DNA of 64,000 nucleotides from Nitrosomonas mobilis (GCF_900103035.1 NZ_FMWO01000044.1:84449-148448), one strand, 5' to 3'; shown: positions 16,950 to 25,236, counted from the first letter of the stretch. Program-made: numbers and translations. Notes: generated by a model from the letters alone, not told the origin.

Positions 16950-16967
16950 TATACTAATATTAGTATA
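16950..16967. promoter_or_regulatory. Palindromic operator upstream of the ArsR/BigR-type regulator
   Basis: TATACTAATATTAGTATA is an exact 18-bp palindrome, 21 bases before the regulator ATG and in the intergenic space shared with the divergent ferritin gene. ArsR-family proteins bind AT-rich palindromes of this size. Most likely the autoregulatory site, possibly controlling both directions. Confidence 0.7.
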
Positions 16968-16988
16968 AGATAATAAGATAATATAAGT

Positions 16989-17288
16989 ATGCGCGATATG
17001 CAAAAAAATGTTCAAGCGGCATCGAAATTACTAAAGACGATGGCAAATACCAGTCGTTTGATGGTGTTATGTAACATTGTTAAGCAGGAACACACAGTTA
17101 GCGAGTTGGAAAAATTGATTGGTTTGAGTCAATCGGCGTTATCGCAACATTTGTCACGCTTACGCTATGAGGGTATTGTGGAATATAGACGTGAGGGGCA
17201 AAACGTTTATTATTCCTTGAAAGATGACAGTGTACGCCGTGTGCTGGAAGTCCTATATGACATCTACTGTGAAACTGATAATGAATAA
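16989..17288 (+). CDS. ArsR-family regulator of the BigR/SqrR persulfide-sensor type
   Basis: 99 residues. A winged helix-turn-helix is clear (VSELEKLIGLSQSALSQHLSRLRYEGIVEYRREGQNVYYSL). Two cysteines, Cys28 (LMVLCNI) and Cys94 (DIYCET), occupy the positions of the dithiol pair that BigR, SqrR and YgaV use to sense reactive sulfur or oxidants. There is no classical metal-binding ELCVCDL motif. The regulator probably represses itself, and perhaps the genes on either side, from the palindrome at 16950-16967. Sensing chemistry is inferred from the cysteines. Confidence 0.85.
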   Translation: MRDMQKNVQAASKLLKTMANTSRLMVLCNIVKQEHTVSELEKLIGLSQSALSQHLSRLRYEGIVEYRREGQNVYYSLKDDSVRRVLEVLYDIYCETDNE

Positions 17289-17607
17289 CCAGTCAGGTGT
17301 GCCAAAGAGTGGTTACATGATTGAATCAATGACCACTACTACAGCGCATGACATTCTTGACGCACTCGATAGTAAAGCCCCTTCCATAGCCTCAACATGG
17401 AATGCTGTTTGCCTGGGAGTCACGGGAGGTACTAGCCAGCGTCGTACTGTAGCCATCCCGCAAATACCATCGCATAATGTGTTACTTGGGCAAAGTCCGG
17501 TAAATGAGTATGTCTCACCAAAATCGTCTATGCATAATATTCTTTGCATAAAAGTTAGAAAGGGAGCAACAGAACCATTAGGTTGGGAATATAGCGGAAG
17601 CTATTAA
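17281..17607 (+). CDS. Possible small protein of unknown function
   Basis: A 108-codon frame begins at ATG 17281, overlapping the end of the regulator by eight bases. No family, signal peptide or helix-rich stretch is recognisable, and no good ribosome-binding site precedes it. It could be real and translationally coupled, but the DNA may simply be a leader for the His-rich gene. Confidence 0.25.
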   Translation: MNNQSGVPKSGYMIESMTTTTAHDILDALDSKAPSIASTWNAVCLGVTGGTSQRRTVAIPQIPSHNVLLGQSPVNEYVSPKSSMHNILCIKVRKGATEPLGWEYSGSY

Positions 17608-17643
17608 ATTAAGATTGTTTTTAACTATTTAGGAGAAATGACC

Positions 17644-18237
17644 ATGATTGATTCAAAATCCATAATTTCTACTGTTGTTAGTACTGTATTCGTTATTGCT
17701 ATCTCTACTGTACCAACTATCTCATTAGCTGAAAGTGCTCAATCTTTGAATAAGAGTTTGATGCTAGCGCAGGTCCCTCAGCATGAACAAGATAAGGAAA
17801 GTGCACATGGTAGTCACGACAAGAGTAAAGAGGGGGATAGCAAGCACGGCGCCAAAAAACATGGCAGCATGAAGAAGGATAGGCCTGATTATGCCCATAT
17901 GGTCATATCTCATTCAGACACATTAAAGCTCAGTAATGAGCAATTGGGGAAAATCGTACGCCTGCACTTGAAACACGAGCAGGAACATAAAAAACTCAAA
18001 GCAGAATTGAAAAAAAGCATGAAGACCTTCAAAAAGGAAAGTATGAAACCCAGTACCAGTGATGCCCGTTTACGCGAAATCGGTAAGGATCAAACGAATG
18101 CTTTCAATGCAATGGTCGAACATCACATTACGGAGCGTCATGAGATTCATGCTGTTTTAACCACTGATCAAATCAACAAACTCAAAACAATGAAAATGCA
18201 ACATTGTGATCAAGATAGTGAACATAATCATCATTAA
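17644..18237 (+). CDS. His/Lys-rich periplasmic protein of the LTXXQ/Spy type
   Basis: 197 residues from ATG 17644 with AGGAG eight bases upstream; ATG 17638 is too close to it. A Sec signal peptide ends near SLAES. A charged linker rich in His, Lys and Asp (about residues 45-85, with HGSHDKSK and KHGAKKHGSMKK) precedes a helical domain (about 90-185) resembling periplasmic heavy-metal/stress chaperones such as Spy/CpxP (LKLSNEQLGKIVRLHLKHEQEH, LTTDQINKLKTM). The C-terminus is EHNHH. It likely binds metal or misfolded protein in the periplasm. It precedes the His-rich peroxidase gene. Confidence 0.7.
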   Translation: MIDSKSIISTVVSTVFVIAISTVPTISLAESAQSLNKSLMLAQVPQHEQDKESAHGSHDKSKEGDSKHGAKKHGSMKKDRPDYAHMVISHSDTLKLSNEQLGKIVRLHLKHEQEHKKLKAELKKSMKTFKKESMKPSTSDARLREIGKDQTNAFNAMVEHHITERHEIHAVLTTDQINKLKTMKMQHCDQDSEHNHH

Positions 18238-18239
18238 TT

Positions 18240-18271
18240 AAATTCCCTCGTTTCAAAGAGCGAGGGAATTT
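18240..18271 (+). terminator. Hairpin between the His-rich gene and the peroxidase gene
   Basis: AAATTCCCTCG and CGAGGGAATTT form an 11-bp stem with a 10-base loop. The following bases are A-rich without a T-run, so it may be an attenuator or mRNA-stability element rather than a full terminator. Confidence 0.6.
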
Positions 18272-18309
18272 ACCAATAAAAAGCTGTTGATATAAATTAT
18301 GGAGGTGAC

Positions 18310-19497
18310 ATGAAACTTATTTTATTTCTCGCACTAATTTTAAGTGCCCAGGCATACGCTCAAGATGACAATAAAAACCTCGGTGCTTCCAAAGAACACC
18401 AGGAAAACCATGAGCAGGAAGAAGGCAAGCATGGCAGTGGTCACGATCATGGGAATAAGCATGAAGGAAGCAAACATGGAGACGACCACGGGCATAAAGG
18501 TGGCATGATGCAAGGCGGTGAGCATGGTCACAAAGGCGGTAAGCATGGTGGTGGTCATGGGGATGAGCATGAGGAAGGCAAGCATGGGGGTGGTCACGGG
18601 CATCATGACATGAACAACGTTAAGCAATTTTTTGAACCATTACCTGCATCAATTATTGATGAAGAAGAGAATGCAGCCCTGATTAAGCTTGGCAAAATGC
18701 TGTATATGGATCCAAGGTTATCAGTCAATGACAAAATTTCCTGTAATTCCTGTCACGGACTCAACAATTTTGGCGTGGATAATGAACCCACATCTCCAGG
18801 CCATGAAGGTAAGCGTGGTGGTAGAAATTCTCCCACCACCATGAATGCGGCACTTCATATTGCTCAATTTTGGGATGGACGCGCCAGAGATGTGGAAGAA
18901 CAAGCTTTAGGCCCAATTTTGAATCCTGTTGAAATGGGCATGCCAAATAAAAGTGCTGTTGTAAAGAAAATACAAGCCATTGATGAATATCAGACACTAT
19001 TTGCAGAAGCATTTAGTCAAGAAAAATATCCATTTAATTACAATAATATTGGTAAAGCGATTGGCGCTTTTGAGCGCACACTATTAACCCCTTCACGCTT
19101 TGATGATTTTCTTAATGGCGACGAAGATGCGTTGAATAAGAGTGAGAAAAGAGGCCTGAAAAAGTTTATGCATATGGGCTGTACCAATTGTCACAATGGT
19201 GTTGCATTGGGTGGCAACTCATACAAAAAAATCGGACTTGTTGAACCATATGAAACATCAGATATGGGTCGCTTTGAAGTGACTGGTCTTGAAAGCGACA
19301 AGAAGGTATTTAAAGTGCCGAGTCTACGAAATATTACTAAAACAGGACCATATTTTCATGATGGTTCAGTTGAAACTTTAGATGAAGCAATTCAATTAAT
19401 GGCAAAACATCAACTGGGTCTAGATCATGTCGGCCATGGGATGGTTAGAGATATCAAAGCATTCCTGGGGTCCTTGACGGGTAAAGACCAGTTATAA
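18310..19497 (+). CDS. Diheme cytochrome c peroxidase with a His-rich N-terminal extension
   Basis: 395 residues with GGAGGTGAC before the ATG. The signal peptide (residues 1-17, AQAYA) is followed by a low-complexity region (about 25-105) built on repeats of GKHG, GHGH and EHGH. The catalytic part has two c-type heme sites, CNSCH (145-149) and CTNCH (291-295), with FWDGRARDVEEQALGPI and PSLRNITKTGPYFHDGS typical of bacterial di-heme peroxidases (CcpA/MauG superfamily). It reduces hydrogen peroxide in the periplasm with electrons from c-type cytochromes. The His-rich region is not part of the usual family and may bind iron, copper or zinc. Confidence 0.93.
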   Translation: MKLILFLALILSAQAYAQDDNKNLGASKEHQENHEQEEGKHGSGHDHGNKHEGSKHGDDHGHKGGMMQGGEHGHKGGKHGGGHGDEHEEGKHGGGHGHHDMNNVKQFFEPLPASIIDEEENAALIKLGKMLYMDPRLSVNDKISCNSCHGLNNFGVDNEPTSPGHEGKRGGRNSPTTMNAALHIAQFWDGRARDVEEQALGPILNPVEMGMPNKSAVVKKIQAIDEYQTLFAEAFSQEKYPFNYNNIGKAIGAFERTLLTPSRFDDFLNGDEDALNKSEKRGLKKFMHMGCTNCHNGVALGGNSYKKIGLVEPYETSDMGRFEVTGLESDKKVFKVPSLRNITKTGPYFHDGSVETLDEAIQLMAKHQLGLDHVGHGMVRDIKAFLGSLTGKDQL

Positions 19498-19500
19498 TTG

Positions 19501-19537
19501 AATGTGCAGACTGCACTACGTGTGCAGTCTGCACATT
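19501..19537 (+). terminator. Strong hairpin after the peroxidase gene
   Basis: AATGTGCAGACTGCAC and its exact complement (16-bp arms) flank a 5-base loop four bases after the stop codon. No T-tract follows. Likely ends the regulator to peroxidase transcription unit. Confidence 0.65.
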
Positions 19538-19559
19538 CATTGCGTTATCTACGAAAGCA

Positions 19560-19880
19560 CCATGTCTGAAACGGCTTCCGGGATTCGCTCGACGTCGCGG
19601 GCACTGGCTCAGCTATACGCGCTTGGTTGCAGAAAAATCTTTCCCTATCGATATAGTAGCACCGTGGCGCGACAAGCAACCATTGACCGGCGGTATGGTG
19701 GCGCAGTGGCTACGAATGGAATCTACCGAACTTGCTTTCAGGAAGGGTCTCAACCGGAAGTCCTCGATATTCACCTCCCCCAAACTGCGTAGCGGTCCAG
19801 GATTGCGGGTGACACTGTCAGCAGGAAGCACGCCATTGACGCGCTCCATCGTGTGCTCACAGCTTCACAGTCGCTTGATC
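19560..19880. other. Unidentified decayed stretch upstream of the nadE relic
   Basis: Overlapping plus-strand frames (one containing FPIDIVAPWRDKQPLTGGMVAQWL) are open for 80-90 codons but match nothing I recognise. Given the adjoining relic this is probably fragmentary coding DNA of another gene. Confidence 0.35.
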
Positions 19881-19889
19881 TGGTAACAG

Positions 19890-20825
19890 TTGTAGGGTTT
19901 CGGCACAGGAAAATCAACTACGGATCTTGCCTGGGATGGGCATGCGATGGTTTATGAGAATGGCACGTTAATAACGGAATCCAAACGTTTTCATTACGGC
20001 TCTCAGCTATTACTCGCCGATCTTGATTTGGATCGTTTGACACAGGAGCACATGCGGCAAAACAGTTTTAGCTAAAGTGTGAGCATTTCCGGGAAGAAAT
20101 GCTGCGGAATCTTAACCATCCGGTCATGCAAGGCGAACCGGTTTACGACGTTACATTCGAGAATGTGCAGGCAGGTGAGCGGACCAATCATCTTTGCCGT
20201 CTTGTAAACTACCATCACGCCTTGGTACTCAGCACTGGTGATCTGAGCGAACTGGCTTTGGGCTGGTGCACTTACGGTGTTGGCGATCAGATGTCGCACT
20301 ATGCCATCAATGCCAGTGTACCGAAGACGCTGATCCAGTTTCTCATTCGCTGGGTGGCCGATATGCAGCAACTCAGCGATGCGACAAACGATGTTCTGCA
20401 TGCCATCTTGAATACGGGAATCTAATTCCGAATTGATTCCCGGAAAAACAGCCAGCGATCAACCTGCACAACGGACAGAAGCCATTATCGGTCCCTACGA
20501 ATTACAGGATTTCAACTTGTATTACACAACCCGGTTCGGCTATCTGCCGGAGAAAATAGCCTTCCTTACCTATTGCAGCTGGCATGATCGGATACAAAAT
20601 CGCTGGCCGAGTAAATCGGAACATGGGCGGCATCAGTACACAATTGGTGAAACCAAGCATTAGCTGCAGATTTTCGCCTACCGGTTCTTTCAGGCCAGTC
20701 AATTCAAACACAGTTGTACTCCCAATTCACCCAAAGTGGGCTCTGGCGGCTCACTTTCGCCGCGCGACAGTGAAGCCACTGTGTGGTTTGAGCACATTAA
20801 ACGCATTCCGGATGCCGCCCCTTAA
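19890..20825 (+). pseudogene. nadE: Decayed glutamine-dependent NAD+ synthetase
   Basis: Scattered frames reproduce the order of a bacterial NadE. First comes TDLAWDGHAMVYENGTLI and DLDLDRLTQEHMRQ (end of the amidase domain). Then [39 protein letters not shown] and [15 protein letters not shown] (synthetase domain), then RTEAIIGPYELQDFNLYYTTRFGY, and finally [17 protein letters not shown] and [11 protein letters not shown]. Frameshifts separate these pieces and the amidase half and ATP-binding SGG loop are missing. It is a clear pseudogene; a functional copy presumably exists elsewhere. Confidence 0.88.
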
Positions 20826-20863
20826 AATGGGCTACTCAACAAGAAAACCGTGTGGAATCGTAT

Positions 20864-21337
20864 TTATTTCTCAGTAGGAGTAGCACAAGGCTGCCGCAGC
20901 ATTTTCCTAATGGCATCGGCATGCAGCTCCTCTTCCGCGATCAAAGTGCGGGCATATTCCTCCAACACCACCGATTTGCCTTGAGCCAATTCCAGTAGCT
21001 GATAATAAGATTTCAGTGCTGCATCCTCATGTGCAAGCGATTCGCGCAGAATATCACCAACCGGGATTGAACAAGCCAAACTGTTATCATGCTGGTGCGT
21101 CTCCAGTAACGGGCCGATGGCGAGCGAAGGATGTCCTTCCAGCAGAGTAACCAGCTCACCTGCCTTGCGGGCATGCAGCAATCCTTCCTCAGCTTGCTTG
21201 TTCAGCCATTCGACAATAGGAATGCGGCCATAGCCATAGACCATCAGGGCATAGTGTGTATAACGCACCACGCCGGCGAGTTCAAGTTCCATGATCTGAT
21301 TTAGTAAGGCAACCGCTTTATCTTTATCCAGATTCAT
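20864..21337 (-). CDS. bfr: Bacterioferritin-type ferritin-like protein
   Basis: 157 residues with AAGGAG seven bases before the start. The four-helix ferritin-like fold shows diiron-type motifs MELELAGVVRYTHYALMVYG (near residue 16), EEGLLHARKAGEL, AHEDAALKSYYQLL and LIAEEELHADAIRKML. Such proteins oxidise Fe(II) and store iron in the cytoplasm, consuming peroxide. It follows a peroxiredoxin gene on the same strand by 99 bases, so the two may be co-expressed under oxidative stress. The heme-ligating methionine of canonical Bfr cannot be assigned with confidence. Confidence 0.85.
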   Translation of the reverse strand: MNLDKDKAVALLNQIMELELAGVVRYTHYALMVYGYGRIPIVEWLNKQAEEGLLHARKAGELVTLLEGHPSLAIGPLLETHQHDNSLACSIPVGDILRESLAHEDAALKSYYQLLELAQGKSVVLEEYARTLIAEEELHADAIRKMLRQPCATPTEK

Positions 21338-21436
21338 GTGTTTCTCCTTCTGTTATGTGGATAAGCTACCGAACACCACTCAATTTAAAATTGTCAATTT
21401 TCAGAAGCGCCCTGCAGTGAAACCATTGTTTGAGAT

Positions 21437-22039
21437 CTATAATTTATCCGCGTGCTGACTGAGATATTCCGCAACCCCTTCAGGACTGGCTTTCATACCG
21501 GCCTCCCCGCTCTTCCAGCCCGCAGGGCAAAGTTCACCGCGCTCCTCAAAGAATTGCAGCGCATCGACCATACGCAACATCTCATCGACATCGCGCCCAA
21601 GCGGTAAATCATTAACTACTTGATGACGCACGATACCTTTCCTGTCGATCAGGAAAGAACCTCTCAGCGCAACATGATCTGGATGGCTTACCCCATACGC
21701 ATTCATCACTTCCCCACCCAGATCCGATACCAGGGCGATATTGATCGGGCCGATACCGCCCTGGGTTATCGGTGTATTACGCCAGGCATAATGCGTGAAA
21801 TGAGAGTCCACCGACACGCCGATGACTTCGACGTTACGGCGCTGAAAATCTTTCGCCCGGTGAGAGTGGGCAATGATTTCCGACGGGCAAACGAAAGTAA
21901 AATCCAGTGGATAAAAAAACAATACTGCATATTTGTCGCGAATATGCGTATGAAAATTAAAATTTTCGTCGAAACTGCCATCAGGTAAAACAGCGGGCTT
22001 AGTAAAATCGGGAGCAGGATGAGTAACGAGTATAGACAT
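21437..22039 (-). CDS. 2-Cys peroxiredoxin (AhpC/TSA family)
   Basis: 200 residues with AAAGGAG upstream of the start. The peroxidatic Cys51 is in PLDFTFVCPSE and the resolving Cys171 in GELCPAGW. Between them lie VIGVSVDSHFTHYAW and RGSFLIDRKGIVRH. The enzyme reduces hydrogen peroxide and organic peroxides, recycled by AhpF or thioredoxin. It lies upstream of a bacterioferritin gene on the same strand, so peroxide removal and iron sequestration may be coordinated. Confidence 0.95.
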   Translation of the reverse strand: MSILVTHPAPDFTKPAVLPDGSFDENFNFHTHIRDKYAVLFFYPLDFTFVCPSEIIAHSHRAKDFQRRNVEVIGVSVDSHFTHYAWRNTPITQGGIGPINIALVSDLGGEVMNAYGVSHPDHVALRGSFLIDRKGIVRHQVVNDLPLGRDVDEMLRMVDALQFFEERGELCPAGWKSGEAGMKASPEGVAEYLSQHADKL

Positions 22040-22342
22040 TGTTTCTCCTTTCTGATTGATTAAGGAATTATTGAATCGATCCAGGTATCACGTAAAAGTT
22101 TGACAAACCTTTTACATAAAAGATCTGGAAGAGCAGTATTATCCGGATCTTCAGAAGGTATACGTTCAATCAAAAAATAGCAATCAAAGTATATCCATGG
22201 ATTGCCGAAATTTACCGCCGCCACTAGAAATGGTCTGTTTTCACCCGCTCGCTTGCCGGCAAGTGCGACACTTCATTACATTTTTAGTATTTTGCAATCG
22301 GAAGCATGGAATTATTTTTCCAATCCAGCAGGGTAATACTGA
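22040..22342. promoter_or_regulatory. Divergent intergenic region between peroxiredoxin and cysH
   Basis: No gene is visible. The AT-rich stretch must carry the divergent promoters; I see no operator I can name with confidence. Confidence 0.4.
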
Positions 22343-22975
22343 ATGACAATAAATCAAATTTCAGAGCACAATGCGACATTACGAGATAAATCTGCACCGG
22401 AAATAGTTCGCTGGGGCATTGCACAAGCCAACGGCCGCGCCATCGTATCAACCAATTTCCGCCCTTACGAAGCTGTTATTCTTCACCTTTGCGTTCAGGT
22501 ACAACCGGATATTCCGGTACTTTGGGTTGATCACGGTTACAATCGACCCGCAACCTACCGGTACGCCAAGAAACTTTGCGATATGCTTCATCTTAACCTT
22601 AAGATCTATCTACCGAGGCTATCCGCTGCTCATCGTGATGCCATTTATGGCCCCATTCCAAGTATCGATGATGAAGAGGAACTGAAAAAATTCAGCGCGA
22701 TGATGAAACTGGAGCCCTTTCAGCGCGGCATGAAGGAATTAGCGCCTGCAATCTGGTTCACTGCATTACGAAAAGTGCAAAATCCGCATCGGGCCAAACT
22801 GGATATTCTCTCCAGGGATGAGCTATCTGATGTCATTAAAATCAGTCCGATTTTCTACTGGACGGATACCAACATGGAAGCCTATCTCAAGCAGCACAAT
22901 CTGCCCAACGAATGGGATTACTTCGATCCAGCAAAAGCTAACGAGAAGCGCGAATGCGGAATACACATCAAATAA
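22343..22975 (+). CDS. cysH: Phosphoadenosine/adenosine phosphosulfate reductase
   Basis: 210 residues. Adenine-nucleotide-alpha-hydrolase fold: the substrate-binding loop is IVSTNFRPYEAVILHL, followed by LWVDHGYNRPATYRYA. The motif ALRKVQNPHRAKL and the C-terminal catalytic cysteine in KRECGIH are those of CysH. The CCxxRK iron-sulfur motifs of APS-specific reductases are absent, so PAPS with thioredoxin is the more likely chemistry. It reduces activated sulfate to sulfite for cysteine synthesis. No other cys genes adjoin it. Confidence 0.85.
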   Translation: MTINQISEHNATLRDKSAPEIVRWGIAQANGRAIVSTNFRPYEAVILHLCVQVQPDIPVLWVDHGYNRPATYRYAKKLCDMLHLNLKIYLPRLSAAHRDAIYGPIPSIDDEEELKKFSAMMKLEPFQRGMKELAPAIWFTALRKVQNPHRAKLDILSRDELSDVIKISPIFYWTDTNMEAYLKQHNLPNEWDYFDPAKANEKRECGIHIK

Positions 22976-23020
22976 GCAAGGGCATACTGGCCCAAACAAA
23001 CTCCTCAAAGAGGAACTGAC

Positions 23021-23512
23021 ATGGCCATGATCCGTATCCAATTCCAGACAGGCTTGTCCTTTACCTGCACTTCTGGCGAATTTTGGCACAGATGAGCAAT
23101 GCACGGATGCATTGGGAGCGTCCCATTGGCCGCAAGGATTAGCTGCCCAGGCTACGGCAACACGAATTACTATTTGTTTAAGGCGGGAAAACACAAGAAC
23201 TTCCAATATAAGTGCTGCTGGTTGCAGACATCTCTGACCGCAGGCACACTGTTCCAATGCACCCACTTGTCGCTAAGCGACTGGTTCCTGGCAATTTATC
23301 TGATCAGCCATGTCAGGATCGGCCTGGCGGCAAGGCAGGCTGGGACTCCGAGAACAAGGTATCTTTTGTGGCGACCATTTCTCTCGGTGCCGAAAGCCGT
23401 CTCCTGTATATTAAATGGCACTGGCACCTGGCTTTACGCGCAAAGCAATTTTTGACTGAGCTACCACTGACCTCGCGCCAGGTTGTTAAATGGAACAAAA
23501 CCCAATTTGAGT
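23021..23512 (+). pseudogene. IS1595-family transposase, N-terminal relic
   Basis: The frame starts MAMIRIQFQTGLS at 23021, then in a shifted frame AARISCPGYGNTNYYLFKAGKHK and CCWLQTSLTAGTLFQCTHLSLSDWFLA, the zinc-ribbon and helical N-terminus of an IS1595 transposase. A further shift gives GGKAGWDSENKVSFVATISL from the DDE domain. Zinc-ribbon cysteines are partly lost, frames are broken and the C-terminus is missing. Confidence 0.82.
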
Positions 23513-23731
23513 AGTCATAAATTTATATGCTTCTATACTATTTTTAGTGGGAGGAACGGCGCACAGAGGAATTCGCCGGAATTTACATAATACTAGTCAC
23601 ATCTTTATTGTTTTAATTATCACCAAAAAGCACTCAACTCAAAATAACAGAGGCATATAAAATTAATTTGCCGCACTCTAGTACGGTCAAATTTGACATC
23701 AACTGACCGAAATCAATATGGAGAAAATATC

Positions 23732-24205
23732 ATGAGCTCGCATGCAGCCAGATTATCTATCAGGCATTTATTCATCTATGCATCCACATCAGTCCTTCTT
23801 ATAGCTAGTGCAGATGCACTACCATATGGGAGTAGTGGTTATTCAATGGACCCAAACTATGCAGCGGAACCCAAGCAAGCCGTGCATTTTATTGAGCCCA
23901 AAAACAATGCCACTGTTGACCAGGAATTCACTGTTAAAATGGGTATCACAGGCATGGCGATCAAACCTGCCGGGGACATGACACCCAACACTGGCCATCA
24001 TCACCTTCTGATTGATGAAGATCCAATTAGAACAGGCGAAGTCATTCCAAATTCTCCTGCGCATTTGCATTTTGGTAAAGGTCAAACTGAGACCACACTA
24101 ACACTAACACCAGGAAAACACATCTTGACGCTGCAATTTGCAGATGGCGCGCATCAATCGTATGGCTACGCTATGCGGCAAAGCATTACAGTGCATGTAA
24201 AATAA
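23732..24205 (+). CDS. Secreted DUF4399 protein
   Basis: 157 residues from ATG 23732, with GGAG nine bases upstream; a start at 23693 would add 13 residues before the signal peptide. A Sec signal peptide covers residues 1-31. The mature part carries the DUF4399 pattern: VHFIEPKNNATVDQEFTVKMGITGM, GHHHLLID, HLHFGKGQTE and LQFADGAHQSYG. DUF4399 proteins are periplasmic or extracellular; several histidines make metal binding plausible, but function is not established. It stands alone between transposase relics. Confidence 0.85.
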   Translation: MSSHAARLSIRHLFIYASTSVLLIASADALPYGSSGYSMDPNYAAEPKQAVHFIEPKNNATVDQEFTVKMGITGMAIKPAGDMTPNTGHHHLLIDEDPIRTGEVIPNSPAHLHFGKGQTETTLTLTPGKHILTLQFADGAHQSYGYAMRQSITVHVK

Positions 24206-24229
24206 AAAATTAGTATTTATATTTAGCGC

Positions 24230-24293
24230 AAGTACCCCTATAATCCATCATTTAGTACCTTGAAGCACTAAATGATGGATTATAGGGGTACTT
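24230..24293. repeat. 27-bp perfect inverted repeat
   Basis: The arms 24230-24256 and 24267-24293 are exact complements around a 10-base loop. The right arm is followed by TTTTCT. It lies 24 bases after the DUF4399 stop codon and at the broken inner end of the IS6 relic. It could act as a bidirectional terminator or be the core of a small mobile element. Confidence 0.75.
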
Positions 24294-24918
24294 TTCTATC
24301 GGCATCGAACACTGTTCGCACTGCAACTGGTATATACATGATTGATGCGCGCCATCTTGGAGCGCATTGCCTCATAAAAAAGGTAGCCTGGACGAGTGAA
24401 AAAATGCGTTTCAATTGTCGCTCAATAGCTGCTTGATTGGCACCACGCTTGTCCATCGCTACTTTTTCAGACATATATTACTGTTTCTTGAAAAAAAGCA
24501 TGACGGCTGCTTTATCACGCTTGACCGTCAATAGGAAATTAATGGTGTTTTCTTCTTTGTCGACAGCACGATAAAAGTATTCCCAGGCACTTTTGACTTT
24601 GATATAAGTCTCGTCCATACGCCAGCTTCTACCAACCGAGCGTTTATACTTTCTTCTGAAAATATTCTCCAATTTTGGTAGAAACCGGATCGCCCAACGG
24701 CTCGCTGTAGAATGATCTACAGATACACCACGCTCCTCCATCATTTCTTCCAGGTGTCGGCAACTTAACGGGTACGCCATGTACCAACGGATACAAACCA
24801 GAATTACCTCAATCGGAAATCGCATCCTTTTTACAATAAGCATGTAGCGTCACCATCTCTTTAACGATCAACACGCTACACGAATGAATCGATGATCTCG
24901 CTTAATGCGACAGAACCA
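24280..24918 (-). pseudogene. IS6-family insertion-sequence relic
   Basis: The minus-strand transposase starts at 24843 (MLIVKRMRFPIEVILVCIRWYM) and shows LEEMMEERGVSVDHSTASRWAIRF and MDETYIKVKSAWEYFYRAVDKEENTINFLL. An in-frame stop at 24478-24480 interrupts it before MSEKVAMDKRGANQAA, and beyond that the frame decays. The outer terminal repeat is CTTAATGCGACAGAACCA at 24901-24918; the opposite end is missing. The element is dead in cis. Confidence 0.85.
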
Positions 24919-25021
24919 GTTTTCCTGTACCTAGTCGCAGACATGCCTGTATTCGGTGAAGCAAGAGGAAAGGAATGAGTCTATCATTGGGAGTCCAGCA
25001 AAGAGATCATTTTCTCACGAC

Positions 25022-25236
25022 CACTGAAGTTTCACCGTTTTACGGTTATCAGTTATCAAGGTTCGCTGTGGTTATAGGTCGAGGTTAATTTTGATAGGGT
25101 TTGCTATAAATAACACAGACCCCATCAAAATTACTTCTGAGCGCAGGCATACACTTCATTAGAAAACATTAAATTTTCAATTAGATATAGCATACGATTA
25201 ATATTGCCACAAAACCAAAAGCGTGAAACTTCAGTG
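25022..25236. mobile_element. Candidate MITE-like element with 14-bp terminal inverted repeats
   Basis: CACTGAAGTTTCAC at 25022-25035 recurs as its exact complement at 25223-25236. Between them there is no coding frame but a second, internal hairpin TAATTTTGAT...ATCAAAATTA (about 25087-25133). Short, non-coding, AT-rich and with terminal repeats, it resembles a miniature inverted-repeat element. No clear target-site duplication is visible. Confidence 0.5.

Noticed and set aside
17224..17607. Extended form of the small frame starting inside the ArsR gene
   Set aside because: The upstream part is a shadow of the regulator; only the portion from 17281 was kept as a weak candidate.
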